Numbered from the stretch's first letter, positions 42,904 to 55,455 are shown. The stretch is 64,000 nt of DNA from Phytophthora hibernalis (GCA_012656075.1 JAAKBF010000076.1:310001-374000); one strand, 5' to 3'. The notes: generated by a model not told the origin, from the sequence alone. Numbers and translations: made by a program.

Positions 42904-45190
42904 TTAGACGAAGTTCTGGCTGTAGTTGTCTTTCGGACGTTTGTTTCTGTCCGACGGACGTCGTTTGACTTGCTCGAGGTGCACGTCTTCTTGAATGGAT
43001 GGAGTCCTCTGCGCTTTTGTCTTCACTTGCTTTGTGCGCTCCAGAGCATCTTTGGCCTCTTTCTTGATCGACATCGTCACGGACATGAACGTCAAGAAAA
43101 TCAAAGCTGCAGCGACACCGATCGAAATTCCCATGGGGACCGTAGGAGCTCGAAGACGAAAAAGTCTTGGCCGTAGTGGAGGTACTAGAAGAGATTGCAG
43201 TGGTGCACCGCGGACCGCCCCATGACGACGAATATGTGCACTCACAGCGCGACTTCACACATTTGCCAGTCTTCAGCAGTGTCTTGCCCAAGTCGCCGCC
43301 AATCGTGCAGTCATCGTTGACCGTACAGAAAGCTTTACCAGCTACGTCCTTGTGCTGATTATCATCGTCCTGGTACTCATCAATATGAGCCTCAATCCAC
43401 TTCTTCGTCGGGTGGCTTTTGGGGTCACAGCCGAGCTGCATGTAGTTGTCGGCTTCAAGGTCATCCGCCAGGTCCTGGTACAGACGAATGTAGTCGATCT
43501 TCAGATACAACGGGAACGCATCGCAGATCTTGTTGGTCTCAGAGTCCTTGCCGTCGCCTTTGCATTCCTTGCCGGCATTGGGAGGTGTGGCACCCCAGGA
43601 ACTCGAGAGAGCAACGTTGAAGATGAGGTACATTGGCTCCTCCAGCATCGACTTTTCCGGATTCGTTTTGTTTGAGTTCTGCGGGATATTCCAGATCGAC
43701 TCGGACGGAACTTCGAACAACGGACTACCCTGTAGCGACCATCGTACGTATCCTTTCTTGCCAGTCACCCACTCGAGCTGGTACTCAACAAATTCCATGT
43801 ACGCTCCAAGGTGAACGGGCCAATTCGCGGAAATAGCGTCCATCTGGTAGTTGAACGAGCTCATCGCGTTCGACTTGGGCGTCGAAGTTTCATTTCTCGG
43901 CATTGCGCACTTGGGGAACGTGTTGTCAGGATCACAAAGGTAGGCACCGGTGTAGACGTTGAAGAGCGGGTAGCATGTGCCGTTGGAGTTGATACCCCAG
44001 TGATCCTCTCCCTTTCCGTCAATGAGGGTCAAGTCACCGTTGACGTCGTTGGATCCTGGACAAATCTCGGTCGTGCACGAGTTTTCCGTGACTCCAGCTT
44101 TCAAAGACGCTGCGATGGTGCTGTAGCTCTGTTTCGCATCGGCATCTTGCGCGCACAAGTTGTTAGCAGAGTAACGCAGACCCTGGTACCAGGATTTGTA
44201 TCCGCGCTTTTTGTAGAGTGCTGTCGGGACGTCAACGTAGTTTGCTCCGGGCGTCATGCAGGATCCTGCATAAATGCAGGACGACGAGTCTCCCGAGGAG
44301 TAGTCGACTCCCATAATGCGATACTCGTCCGGCATACCAGGTCCGATCTGGAGCGACGAAGACACGAGGGTGCCACCACCTTCTAGCACGTCGATCTCGG
44401 GAGCACCACGCCCTTGGTTGGGGTTCAAACCGTACCCCGGGTTGTCGTTGCAAGCGCTGATGCGCTGATAGCTCGGGTCAAAGAGGTCAGGCTCACACTT
44501 ATCGTACGAGAATGGCCACATGCGGTTCGTTGAGGCCGAGAAAATAGCTCTACCCAGGTTCCCCATCATCCAGATACCAGGCCAAGTCGGGTAGTACTTG
44601 CTTGTCGCGACCCTTGTGTTCTTGCCCAGCTTCAGGTCTGGATTGCCAGAGTCTGCCTCAACAACGCCAGGCAGTTGCACGCGCGCTTCGATCATTCCTC
44701 CTTGGTAGCAGAACTTGTTCCATGACTGCACCATCGCCGCTCGGTAGAAGAAGTAGGCATCGACGTATCCAGGGGGTGCGTGTACATGTTGTATACGTGA
44801 ATCACGTTCAACTCGTCAACAGCCTTGATGAAAAAGTAGCACGTTCCGTCGTCGTCGCACTTGGTGGAAGTCATGTTGTGCGAGTAAAGCTCCAGAGCAC
44901 CGTTGACACCGTCAGGTTTCTCTAGAGGTCCAGATGTGGTCGTCACCCGGTCGGAAGCTCCGATTCGGCGTGTTGAACTCGTCGCTCATGACGAGGTCCC
45001 ATTGTCGTCCACGCGAGCTGATGTACGTCTGGCGATCATCGGGTGTCGCTGGATCGACCCAGGTCTTGATGCCCGACTTGGTCGGAAATGTGGCGTCACT
45101 CGTCGTAGCATTCTTCGCAGTCGTAGTGGTAGTAGTTACAGCTAACCAAGCAAAGATCAAAGCTTGTGCCGAAAAATGCCGGAGCCACAT
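42904..45190 (-). CDS. KRE6/SKN1-like beta-glucan synthesis protein, copy 1
   Basis: SKN1/KRE6 family (GH16-like fold), needed for beta-1,6-glucan in yeast; stramenopile relatives act on storage or wall glucans. Signal peptide from the ATG at 45190 (MWLRHFSAQALIFAWLAV). Core motifs: SSRGRQWDLVMSDEFNTPNR, KPDGVNGALELYSHNM, VQSWNKFCYQGGMIEARVQL, YPTWPGIWMMGNLGRAIFS and NPNQGRGAPEIDVLEGGG, the last holding the ExDxxE catalytic signature. C-terminal EGF-like cysteines (GKCVKSRCECTY..WGGPRC), a transmembrane helix, and a tail ending NYSQNFV. Breaks: a 2-bp loss near 44925, GGGGG 44772-44776, and GGGG 43135-43138. Core nearly identical to copy 3. Confidence 0.85.
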
Positions 45191-45556
45191 CGTTGAAGTC
45201 AAAATCCAATCCACTGCGATTCTCTGGTCAGGCTCAGTTTTCGGTATATGTTGTTGGCGTGGAAACTATACCAATGCTAGATCGAGAGAGGCTGATGCCC
45301 AACAGAGCTAAGAAAAGCCTCCTTAGTTGTCGAAGCCGAGATCAGTTCATGAGGTTGACATGATTTTACCTTCTGCTCCTGATCAATGGACCGAGTAATA
45401 CTATGACATGTGGGCTTGACAGACAAGGTGAAGCACCGACTGTTTCAATTTGGACCACCATGATAAATATCGTCCTCCGTTTAAATGAAAGTAGCGAAGA
45501 AGGTTTGAATCGTAATTTACGATTCATAGGTTGCAAACAATACTCATTTATATTTC
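45191..45556. other. Intergenic spacer between SKN1-like copies 1 and 2
   Basis: 366 bp, upstream of copy 1 and downstream of copy 2; no repeat or gene seen. Confidence 0.5.
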
Positions 45557-47758
45557 CTAGAGTATGTTTTGGCTGGTACTGTCTTTTGAGAGCTCTTGGG
45601 GCCCGGATAAACTTTCACTAGCGAATTTGCGCTGGAAAGCTGCGTCCTTTATTGCGGCTTTTTGCCGTTTTGCGGCGCGCACTGACGATGTGTAGATAGA
45701 AATACCCACGAGAACAATCACCACTGCTGCGACAGTAATGGATGCCCAAAGGGGTGGACCGTACGTGGTGCTGCCAGAGCTTGATATTCCTGCGAAGGCA
45801 GTGGTGCACCTCGGGCCTCCCCATGATTCGTACAGGCACTCACAACGCTGATTCACACACTTGCCGGTCTTCACGGGTGTTCTGGCCATGTTCCCACCGA
45901 TAGTGCAGTCGCTATGGGTCTTGCAGAATGCCTTACCAGTAACCTCCTCCCACTTGTTGTCGTTGTCTTCATACTCGTCAATATGAGCATCGATCCACTG
46001 CTTGGTTGGGTGACTTTTAGGTCGCAGCCCACTTGCATCAAGTTGTCTGCCTCGAGGTCATCGGCCAGATCCTGATATAAACGGATGTAGTCGATCTTGA
46101 GGTACAACGGGAACGAGTCACAGATCTTGTTGACTACCGGATCGGTGCCATTGCCACGACATTCCTTACCGGGGTTGGGAGGCGTCGCACCCCAGGAACT
46201 CGACAACGCCACATTTGAAATGATGTACATCGGCTCCTCCAGCATGATTTTCTCCGGATTCGTCTTGTTCGAGTTCTGCGGCACCTTCGAGAGACTATCT
46301 GATGCAACCTCGAAGAGGGTTCCCCTCTAGCATCCACCGGACGTAGCCGTTCTTACCAGTTACCCACTCGAGCTGGTACACGACAAAGTCGGTGTAAGCA
46401 CCAATATGCACAGGCCAATTCGCGGAGATGGCATCCATTTGGTAGTTGAACGAGCTCATCGCATTCGACTTGGCCGTTGTACTTTCATTTCTCGGAGCGG
46501 CACATTTCGAGAATGTGTTGTCGGGGTCACAGAGATAGGAACCCGTGTAAACATTAAAGAGTGGGTAACATGTCCCGTTCGAGTTGATACCCCAATGACC
46601 TTCTCCTTTGCCGTCAATGAGGGTCAAGTCGCCGTTCACATCGTTGGATGCTGGGCAAATATCCGACGAGCACGAGTTATCGGTGATGCCAGCCTTGAGA
46701 GACGCCGTGATTGTCTTGTAACTCTGCTTCTCGTCGGGATTCGGTGTACAGTAGTTATTGGCAGCGTAGCGAAGGCCTTGGTACCAGGATTTATATCCGC
46801 GCTCTTTCTTGTAGTACGCTCTTGGGACATCAACATAGTTTGCTCCGGGCGTCATACAAGTGCCCGCGTAGATGCAAGCGTAGTAGTCTCCCGTGGTAAA
46901 GTTCACAGGCATGATGCGGTAGTCGTCAGGCATACCAGGTCCAATCTGCAGCGACGACGAGACCAGAGTGCCACCGCCCTCAAGCACGTCGATCTCAGGT
47001 GCACCACGACCTTGGTTGGGGTTCAAACCATACCCAGGGGTGTCGTCACAGGCACTGATACGTTGGTTGCTTGGGTCGAACAGAGCGGGTTCGCACTTGT
47101 CGTATGAGAACGGCCACATCCGGTTGGTAGATCCCGAGAAAATAGCTCGGCCGAGGTTCCCATCATCCAAATACCCGGCCACGTGGGGTAGTACTTGGTG
47201 GTCAGGACTTTCGAGTTCTTCCCCTTTATCAGATCGGGATTGCCAGACGCTTTCGTCACAGCTCCGGGAAGTTGCACGCGCGTCTCGACCATTCCTCCTT
47301 GGTAGCAGAACTTGTTCCACGACTGTACCATAGCTGACCGATAGAAGAAGTAGGCGTCCACATACCCAGGAGGGTGCGTGTACATGTTGTAGACGTTGAT
47401 AACATTCACCTCGTCTATCGATTTGATGTAGAAGTAACAGATACCATCGTCGTCACATTTTGTTGAAGTCATGTTGTGAGTAGAGCTCCATAGCACCGTT
47501 CACGCCGTCGGGTTTCTCGACCGATGTCCACATGTGGTCATCTCCTGGACGAAAGCTCCGGTTGACCACGTTGAACTCGTCACTCATGACGAGATCCCAT
47601 TGCCGACCACGCGATGTGATGTACGTGTGGTGAGTTTCAGGTGTATCGGGATCGACCCAGAGCTTGATGCCAGACTTGGTAGGATACGTAACATTTTTCG
47701 CTGCGGATGCTGTCTCCATCGCGATCCAGACCCACACCGCATACTCCTTAAGCCACAT
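45557..47758 (-). pseudogene. KRE6/SKN1-like protein, copy 2, at least five frame breaks
   Basis: Same family and same domain order as copy 1: signal peptide from 47758 (MWLKEYAVWVWIAMETASA), SRGRQWDLVMSDEFNVVNRS, YPTWPGIWMMG, and GRGAPEIDVLEGGG with the ExDxxE signature. EGF-like end GKCVNQRCECLYESWGGPRC, a membrane helix (ASITVAAVVIVLVGISIYTS), and a different tail ending STSQNIL. It is more distant from copies 1 and 3, so an older duplicate. Frame breaks: near 47478 (two bases short compared with the other copies), CCC 47159-47161, near 46320, near 46020, and near 45890. Some may be assembly errors, but the number makes a pseudogene possible. Confidence 0.7.
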
Positions 47759-50532
47759 TGGGGTCCAAGTCTAGAATATAGCAGGCTTGCGGAGTTTAGG
47801 CAGCAATTTGCCGAGTGACGAACCGATCTGAGACGAACGGAGAGAGAATCCCGCTTTTCTCTTGACGCGATGGTATCCACACATGCACATGCTGTCTGTT
47901 CCTGGTGTCAAGTGCCTGGCATACTGTACACCACCGCATTCGAGAACACTACAGACTTTTACTACGGTACCGTACACCTGCCTGGTTCCAGGCACGCGAA
48001 GTCTCGACAAACCGAACCTTGTCGTGCACAGCTTTTAATTGATCCGATTACGAAGTGAACGAGTGGCTGCCGGACAAACAAGTTTTTGTACATGAATACA
48101 ACACTCTTAACTTCCTCGCAAGGGATGGGCTAAATAATGCTAATGCTCCTTTTGGGGCGAACTGCAACCACTACGTGTATTAATGGTACCGGTAGTGGTC
48201 CACTACTCCGAACTGCATGGAAGACTTTGGCCGCGAGCCTGCAGCAATCATTCCCTCACCACCTTCTCATGCTTCGACGAATGCTTTAAAACGGGGCATT
48301 GGGTTTGCTGTTGGGTTTCTAGTACCAGGGTAAGAAATTATAAACTTGTCGCCACCAAGTCACAATGTTATTGTACAGTAGGCCGGGCACAATAACGGGA
48401 GCATGAAGGACTCCCAGGTCGACACCAAAGCGCTGTCCGCGCCACTAACATTGTGCCTCCTGTTGGTTTATGCTGCCAAGTGATCACGGAAGATCTCAAA
48501 CAAGGTTTTTCTAAACTGATAAGCTTTTATGAATGATCAAATGGACAAAATGTAAAAAGACAAATCCGAGGAATGCAAATCTACAATCTACAGTATTGAA
48601 TGGCTATGAAGACAAAAAAGCCGGTTGAGGTGATACTTCTCAGGAGTGAAGTGACTTGCCGATGGTGTGCTACATGTAGAGTTGAGTTACAGATACATTG
48701 GCAGCGAATAGTAATTCGTCCAACACACTGCCAAGGCCGACGTTGTACAAGTGGTCGAGCTCGAACTTTACTCGAGAAAGGTAAGCTGTTTACGACACAG
48801 GCTCTCGATCGGCTGGAGACTCCAACGATGCAAACGACATGTTGACGACACTTGTGCCTCACGGCATCAGCGTCAACAACTTGAACCACCTCATGTAAAA
48901 GGATGCGTGCCAGAAGATACCTACAATGCGCATTAAAATGTACGGTTTGAACTGCACCCCGAAAAGAACGAGTAGCACCATCAAGTGAATTACCTGTGAA
49001 TTTCCAATCAGCCTAACGACGGTGTACGTGTAAATCCTGAAAATACAGGTAGGCCACACGCCTTTGCAGAAGAAGAGGCAGACTCTGCCAGTCCACGGCG
49101 TGTGAGGATTCCTCGCCGAGGAAGGGAGGACTGTACGGCAAGGCTTGCCGGGCAAGCAGCCGTTGGTGAACCGAACATGTTCTCTGCCTTCACTGCCTGT
49201 GGATATGGCAACAAGTCGGTCGCATACTCGCAGATCCAAGTCGGGATTTGTGATCGTTACGTTGTGCAGAAGTCCACAGAAGCGATCGTTTTACAGAGTT
49301 CCCTGGCAAAGGGAGAACCGTAATCAGTTATTTACCTTGCAAAAGTAGTACATTTGTCCCAAAGTCTCGCTCTACGCGAACGTTTGCAAATCTTTTAACC
49401 TGGAAGAATTTATTGGTCCCACCTTTCTCCCTTTGCCGGGGAACTCTGTACATGTACTTGTACAGTGGTGGTTTGCTGGCCAAACCCGTACGTCACAATG
49501 CGCCAGAGCTACAGTCTGCAATACCTGTCCCGGTAGGCTGGCCGTGTTGATGTTTTGTATCTTCTGGAGTGCTCACAGCCCGTTGAAAATGTGGCATCGG
49601 CAACTTGTGACTCATCCGGATATCGGATAGGCCCGTTCTCAGCGACGGCAGATCTCGAGTTGATTGCATGCCGTCAACTGGCAAATGGTACAGATAATTG
49701 CAATCGTCCGGAAAAATGTGCACCATTACTCCTGCTACCTGTACAGTACAGGATAGGGCCTAAGGTTTCGTAATGTACACGTACATCGGCAAATTCCTTC
49801 GCGTACTCCAACACCACCACCACCACCAGCCAAGCAGTAGCCAAACCCACCACAAATTTTCAACGTGGTGTTCTAAGTGACAGAATGCACTCCAAATTGC
49901 AATCCAGCTTTCAAGCGCTGTATCGGAACGCAAATGTACATGTAGAGTACCGTACCTCTACGGTACACTACATGCACGGTGGCTCCTCAAATTGAGGAGC
50001 CACCGCAAAGATGCGCAGCTCTGCCTGCACCCTTACATATCCAGGATATTAATACCACCATGCAAGACAGATACCGTAGGCATTGTTCGCCAGGAGAATA
50101 AATTACAGCTCTGCTCGGATAGACGCTTATCTGTCCTTCTGCCTTGCAGCCATCCGCCCCACATTTTCCCAAGCCTCAACGAGCTCAGGTGCCATGTCTC
50201 TCCGTATGTCTTGAGTTCCATCCTTCCAAGAGCTCCGCTATAACTTCGTATTATATTAATAATCATGGCCTTGTGATTGCACCTTCAAGTCGGATGGCAC
50301 AGAGCCCAGAAACACCAACGCCCGTCGATTACAGTGCCAACGAGTGGACTTGGCACCAACAGAGATCTGCTGTGAGAAATGCCGACACGTACCGGCATAC
50401 ATTTAACTGATCATCGTAGCTTTCGAGGCGTCCCGTGCTTCCGTCCTCACTCGACAAATTGTCGCCTAAAACCCACAAGCCTGGACCGCTCGACGTTGTT
50501 AAACATTCATATCAAGCTCGGTCCAGACCACC
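47759..50532. other. 2.8-kb divergent intergenic region, hairpins only
   Basis: Lies between the starts of copies 2 (minus) and 3 (plus), so it may hold the promoters of both. No supported gene. Two structures stand out. One is an inverted repeat with 24-bp arms (cagagttcc(c/t)ggcaaaggg) at 49294-49319 and 49424-49448. The other is a perfect 27-bp palindrome, ggtggctcctcaa with its complement, at 49978-50004. A weaker stem lies at 49942-49974 (tgtagagtaccgta). Many tacatgta-like words occur. Confidence 0.55.
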
Positions 50533-52854
50533 ATGCGGCTTCAACGATTCACAGTGTGGGCTTTGGCTGCTTTTTGGATGGTCATGACGGCGTTCGTCAG
50601 CGCTAAAAACGCTACGACGGGAGACACCACATACCCGACCAAGTCGGGCATCAAGACCTGGGTCGATCCAGCGACACCCGATGATCGCCAGACGTACATC
50701 AGCTCGCGTGGACGACAATGGGACCTCGTCATGAGCGACGAGTTCAACACGCCGAATCGGAGCTTCCGACCGGGTGACGACCACATCTGGACCTCTCTAG
50801 AGAAACCTGACGGTGTCAACGGTGCTCTGGAGCTTTACTCGCACAACATGACTTCCACCAAGTGCGACGACGACGGAACGTGCTACTTTTTCATCAAGGC
50901 TGTTGACGAGTTGAACGTGATTCACGTATACAACATGTACACGCACCCCCTGGATACGTCGATGCCTACTTCTTCTACCGAGCGGCGATGGTGCAGTCAT
51001 GGAACAAGTTCTGCTACCAAGGAGGAATGATCGAAGCGCGCGTGCAACTGCCTGGCGTTGTTGAGGCAGACTCTGGCAATCCAGACCTGAAGCTGGGCAA
51101 GAACACAAGGGTCGCGACAAGCAAGTACTACCCGACTTGGCCTGGTATCTGGATGATGGGGAACCTGGGTAGAGCTATTTTCTCGGCCTCAACGAACCGC
51201 ATGTGGCCATTCTCGTACGATAAGTGTGAGCCTGACCTCTTTGACCCGAGCTATCAGCGCATCAGCGCTTGCAACGACAACCCGGGGTACGGTTTGAACC
51301 CCAACCAAGGGCGTGGTGCTCCCGAGATCGACGTGCTAGAAGGTGGTGGCACCCTCGTGTCTTCGTCGCTCCAGATCGGACCTGGTATGCCGGACGAGTA
51401 TCGCATTATGGGAGTCGACTACTCCTCGGGAGACTCGTCGTCCTGCATTTATGCAGGATCCTGCATGACGCCCGGAGCAAACTACGTTGACGTCCCGACA
51501 GCACTCTACAAAAAGCGCGGATACAAATCCTGGTACCAGGGTCTGCGTTACTCTGCTAACAACTTGTGCGCGCAAGATGCCGATGCGAAACAGAGCTACA
51601 GCACCATCGCAGCGTCTTTGAAAGCTGGAGTCACGGAAAACTCGTGCACGACCGAGATTTGTCCAGGATCCAACGACGTCAACGGTGACTTGACCCTCAT
51701 TGACGGAAAGGGAGAGGATCACTGGGGTATCAACTCCAACGGCACATGCTACCCGCTCTTCAACGTCTACACCGGTGCCTACCTTTGTGATCCTGACAAC
51801 ACGTTCCCCAAGTGCGCAATGCCGAGAAATGAAACTTCGACGCCCAAGTCGAACGCGATGAGCTCGTTCAACTACCAGATGGACGCTATTTCCGCGAATT
51901 GGCCCGTTCACCTTGGAGCGTACATGGAATTTGTTGAGTACCAGCTCGAGTGGGTGACTGGCAAGAAAGGATACGTACGATGGTCGCTACAGGGTAGTCC
52001 GTTGTTCGAAGTTCCGTCCGAGTCGATCTGGAATATCCCGCAGAACTCAAACAAAACGAATCCGGAAAAGTCGATGCTGGAGGAGCCAATGTACCTCATC
52101 TTCAACGTTGCTCTCTCGAGTTCCTGGGGTGCCACACCTCCCAATGCCGGCAAGGAATGCAAAGGCGACGGCAAGGACTCTGAGACCAACAAGATCTGCG
52201 ATGCGTTCCCGTTGTATCTGAAGATCGACTACATTCGTCTGTACCAGGACCTGGCGGATGACCTTGAAGCCGACAACTACATGCAGCTCGGCTGTGACCC
52301 CAAAAGCCACCCGACGAAGAAGTGGATTGAGGCTCATATTGACGAGTACCAGGACGATGATAATCACCACAAGGATGTAGCTGGTAAAGCGTTCTGTACG
52401 ACCAATGAGGACTGTACGATTGGCGGCAACTTGGGAAAGACACTGCTGAAGACTGGCAAGTGTGTGAAGTCGCGCTGTCAGTGCACATACTCGACGTCAT
52501 GGGGTGGTCCGCGGTGTACGACTGCAATTTCCGGTTCGGCTACTACCTCCACCAAGGGCAGTTCTCTCACTAAGAGCACTTATGGTCCTCCGATGGGACT
52601 GTCGATCGCCATCGGTGGAATTATTGTGTTCCTGAGCTTCGTCTCCGTGTTGTATGCCGCTCGACAGGACAAGAAGATGCTGGTGCTGATGAAAAAAGGA
52701 GCAACAGGTCAAATCCGCTTCTGATATAGGGGCGTACCGCAGCAGCGACGGACAAAAATATGATGCTGGCAGAGGTTCATACGGCCACAATCAGGGCTAC
52801 GGCAATGACGTTCAGCGCCGACCGAGAGACAACTACAGCCAAAACTTTGTCTGA
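50533..52854 (+). CDS. KRE6/SKN1-like beta-glucan synthesis protein, copy 3
   Basis: ATG at 50533 (accaccatgcgg) with a signal peptide (RLQRFTVWALAAFWMVMTAF). From about 50640 to 52365 the nucleotide sequence is almost identical to copy 1 on the other strand, including the core motifs and the ExDxxE signature at about 51324-51341. Signal peptide, EGF-like end (KSRCQCTYSTSWGGPRC), membrane helix (GLSIAIGGIIVFLSFVSVLY) and cytosolic tail differ. Two breaks: CCCCC at 50946-50950 (shared with copy 1) and AAAAAA at 52692-52697. The second cuts off a Gly/Tyr-rich tail that reads on to NYSQNFV, the same ending as copy 1. Role as for copy 1: glucan transglycosylation or assembly at the secretory or cell membrane. 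Confidence 0.85.
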
Positions 52855-54010
52855 CTCCTAGAAACTTGAAATTATGAACATGAAATTGACGTGAATTACC
52901 GCTTCAAAGGGATCAGTACTGTAACACAATACTCCCATAGGGGGATAGTTTTGAACGTTAGAGATTTCTCGCAATTCCAAATTTAAAAGAGCTTGGTTCC
53001 TCGTGTCAAAGCAATGTCGATGCTCATCGAAGTCGCAAACCAAATGCTTCTGCTTACCTTCGTGTGTGAGGTTATTGGAGCGGGTGGTGATACACTCTTA
53101 CACGTAACTCGTTGAGTATATTGATAGTCGTTAATGGTTGAAGCTTACTTAGTACTACCGATAATAGCTGTAGTCCTTGCAACCGAGCGTGAATGAGTCA
53201 GGGACCCTAACTCAGGGTGAAGTTATCCACGGATCCTGCCATAGAGTGCAGGATGATGAAGCGTACAGGTTGCGTTATTACATACGAAGTATTACAGTAT
53301 ATGAATACGAGTACTACCGGTACCGGTACATAATAATGGTGAGATACAAATTGATCTTGCTCTATGTTTGTTTGCTTCGAATCTGAAATATGAGGTGGGG
53401 ATTGAAATTCAATCCCCACCTCATATTTCAGATAAGAGGCCCTGTTCATATAGGTCTGAAACCCTTGGTTACGAAGTTCAAGTCGCAGTAAGAAGTAGGG
53501 AGATTGAATGCTTTGAAATGACAAAACTGCTAATGAAATGGATATTTTATGTCCACAGTGGCTAAATGTCGGTAAATTTTATGTGCCAAATCCTTGTTTT
53601 TGTTGCATTTGTACACTTCTGATTGCGATACATGCAATTTCTTCACGGATATTAGATGCCATTTTCAGCGCCTCAATGCTTTAGAACTAGGGCAGCAATG
53701 TAAACACGACTGGAACGATGCATTTTGACTTGTATCGATCTTAGAGATTTAATATCAAATGAAAAACTACCGGAAGACATTGGCTTTTCAAATACCGTAG
53801 AAAACAGCGTTGTTAGGGGCAATCGAGTTAATTACCCATTTATTGTAAAAATATCGCTTCACGGCATCCAGTGCATGTAAGTTTACTACATGTACATCAA
53901 GCTAACATGTAAATAGATCAAAAGGCTGTCAATGAATTTAGCGCCTAAAATCGTATCCTGGTATTATTATTAGAGAACTTTAGTTCTTGGAATAACGACA
54001 GGTCTGAAAC
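52855..54010. other. Intergenic with one perfect hairpin
   Basis: No supported gene. At 53381-53433 atctgaaatatgaggtgggg starts a 26-bp arm whose exact reverse complement follows after one base, a near-perfect 53-bp palindrome. Confidence 0.7.
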
Positions 54011-54599
54011 AACGCATACGGATCGTCCTTATTTCCGAGTACATCTCAATGACTTCCGAGTACATGGTTTTCAGCCCTGATTCCCGAGTACATTGGCTGG
54101 TTCTGATATGCACACTTAATCCAGAGTAACGATCGATATTATCCAATTAGATTATCCAATCAGCCAGATTATCGTACCGGTATCTAGCGTCCGGCCACCC
54201 CAACTACCGGTAGGACATGGGCCTAGTGTACTCCGCATACATGTTTGTAAAATTTACTACACACTAACTAACAGTAAGGGGTGTTTGCAAACGTGTGTGT
54301 CTGTTTGTGCGTCATGCAGCTCTAAACAATAACTAGGATGAATGAATTTCGCAGTAGCCATTGCTACTGGTGGTGAGTGGTGCGATGGAAGGTAGGGATA
54401 TACATATACAATTGGAAAAGGGAAAATGAATGCGCTCAAACCAGAGCTGGATTGATATGACTCGTGGCGATACACGGATACTTGTCAACCTCATTACTTG
54501 AACCAATCAAGTCGACAGCGCACACTATAATATACAAGTGTGTGTACCAGGCGTGGTCATCCACTTCAAACGCTTCCTGCGCGCGCCAGTCCGAACGCT

Positions 54600-54885
54600 T
54601 CGTAGACATGCAGGACTGCATGTGACGAAGTGACCTTCTATTGAGCGCGTGTCATACGCGTTTCGGCCCCGCCGGGGCCTTGTCAGTGGCTTTCCAAATA
54701 GAGAAGTGATAGATCTCTCGGGGCTAGCTACCGCTATCTTGGCTACATTCGATGGCCTTCTAGAACATCCTATTCTATCCTAGTTGTACCCTAAATGGTG
54801 TATGTCTTACATAACCTATGGAGTCGAACCTTAGTGGGCATCCGCCACTTCTAACACGCTTGTGCGCTAACCGCCTAACTCGGAG
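54600..54885 (-). mobile_element. tRNA-derived SINE head inside the MULE
   Basis: On the minus strand the sequence starting near 54885 reads like a tRNA. It has an A box ttagcgcacaag (54870-54859) and a perfect B box ggttcgactcc (54830-54820) about 30 bases apart, the internal RNA polymerase III promoter. It lacks a clean acceptor stem and CCA-side pairing, so it is a SINE, not a functional tRNA gene. Its 3' end is uncertain, near 54600. tRNA-derived SINEs are known in Phytophthora. Confidence 0.5.
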
Positions 54886-54924
54886 TTACACGTATGTGGA
54901 GTTAGTAACTCCACATACGTGTAA
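54886..54924. repeat. 39-bp perfect palindrome
   Basis: ttacacgtatgtggagtta, one base, then its exact reverse complement; inside the MULE, directly at the 5' side of the SINE-like head. Confidence 0.85.
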
Positions 54925-55455
54925 GTCATATTTGCTATACACTAACTAACATTTTGCAAACAGTAGTGTTAGTAGTACAGTTAGTGTTTGTGCGAACACT
55001 ATCTGGGGCGAGACCCGACCGGCAGAGTTAACATTTTACGAGCCCAAGCAAATGCTTCACCTCGTACCTTGAATTTGGGAGTGAACCGTCCAGCGCATAC
55101 CGGTACGATGGTAATTTTACTCGATAGTCAGGCAATTGCATAGCCGCGGTGCTAGATAGCCTGCATGAACTCGGAGTTAATGCGTTTACTCTGGAGTCAT
55201 GATCGGTTGGCATTTACTCGGAATTCACTGAAGTGTACTCGCAATTAAGTAGCGACCAACGCATACACTAGAGGTTTCGTGCAAATCCTTACCTTCACTT
55301 TTCCACCAGACAAGTGAACAGGTGTGAGGTGATGATTTTGCCGCGCAGAGGTTTCGCTGTGCCAATCTTCACGGCGCTGCAGCCAACCGTATTAGAGCCA
55401 ATCAGATTCATTTATGCGAGTGTAAGACAGAAAGCAGCACACACTGAGTTCGACG

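Larger units (their letters stand above)
54020..55257. mobile_element. Non-autonomous MULE with perfect 9-bp target duplication
   Basis: aacgcatac lies directly outside both ends (54011-54019 and 55258-55266). The left end ggatcgtccttatttccgag and the right end in reverse complement, ggtcgctacttaattgcgag, align over about 47 bp as imperfect TIRs. Subterminal variants of ttccgagtacat recur inside both ends. No MULE protein is encoded. The 1238-bp body contains a SINE-like tRNA head and a palindrome. The right duplication ends only 4 bp before the Harbinger TIR. Confidence 0.75.

Noticed and set aside
43811..44386. 191-codon plus-strand open frame, also found antisense to copy 3 (51336-51911)
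   Set aside because: Both are exact antisense shadows of the SKN1-like coding core.
46406..47107. 233-codon plus-strand open frame
   Set aside because: Antisense shadow of SKN1-like copy 2.
50940..50960. Programmed ribosomal frameshift at the C5 run in SKN1-like copies 1 and 3
   Set aside because: The break recurs at other, unrelated homopolymers in several genes, so a general indel process is simpler than a specific recoding site.
54815..54890. Possible functional tRNA gene
   Set aside because: A and B boxes are good, but the acceptor stem does not pair, and the sequence lies within a MULE; a SINE head is the better reading.
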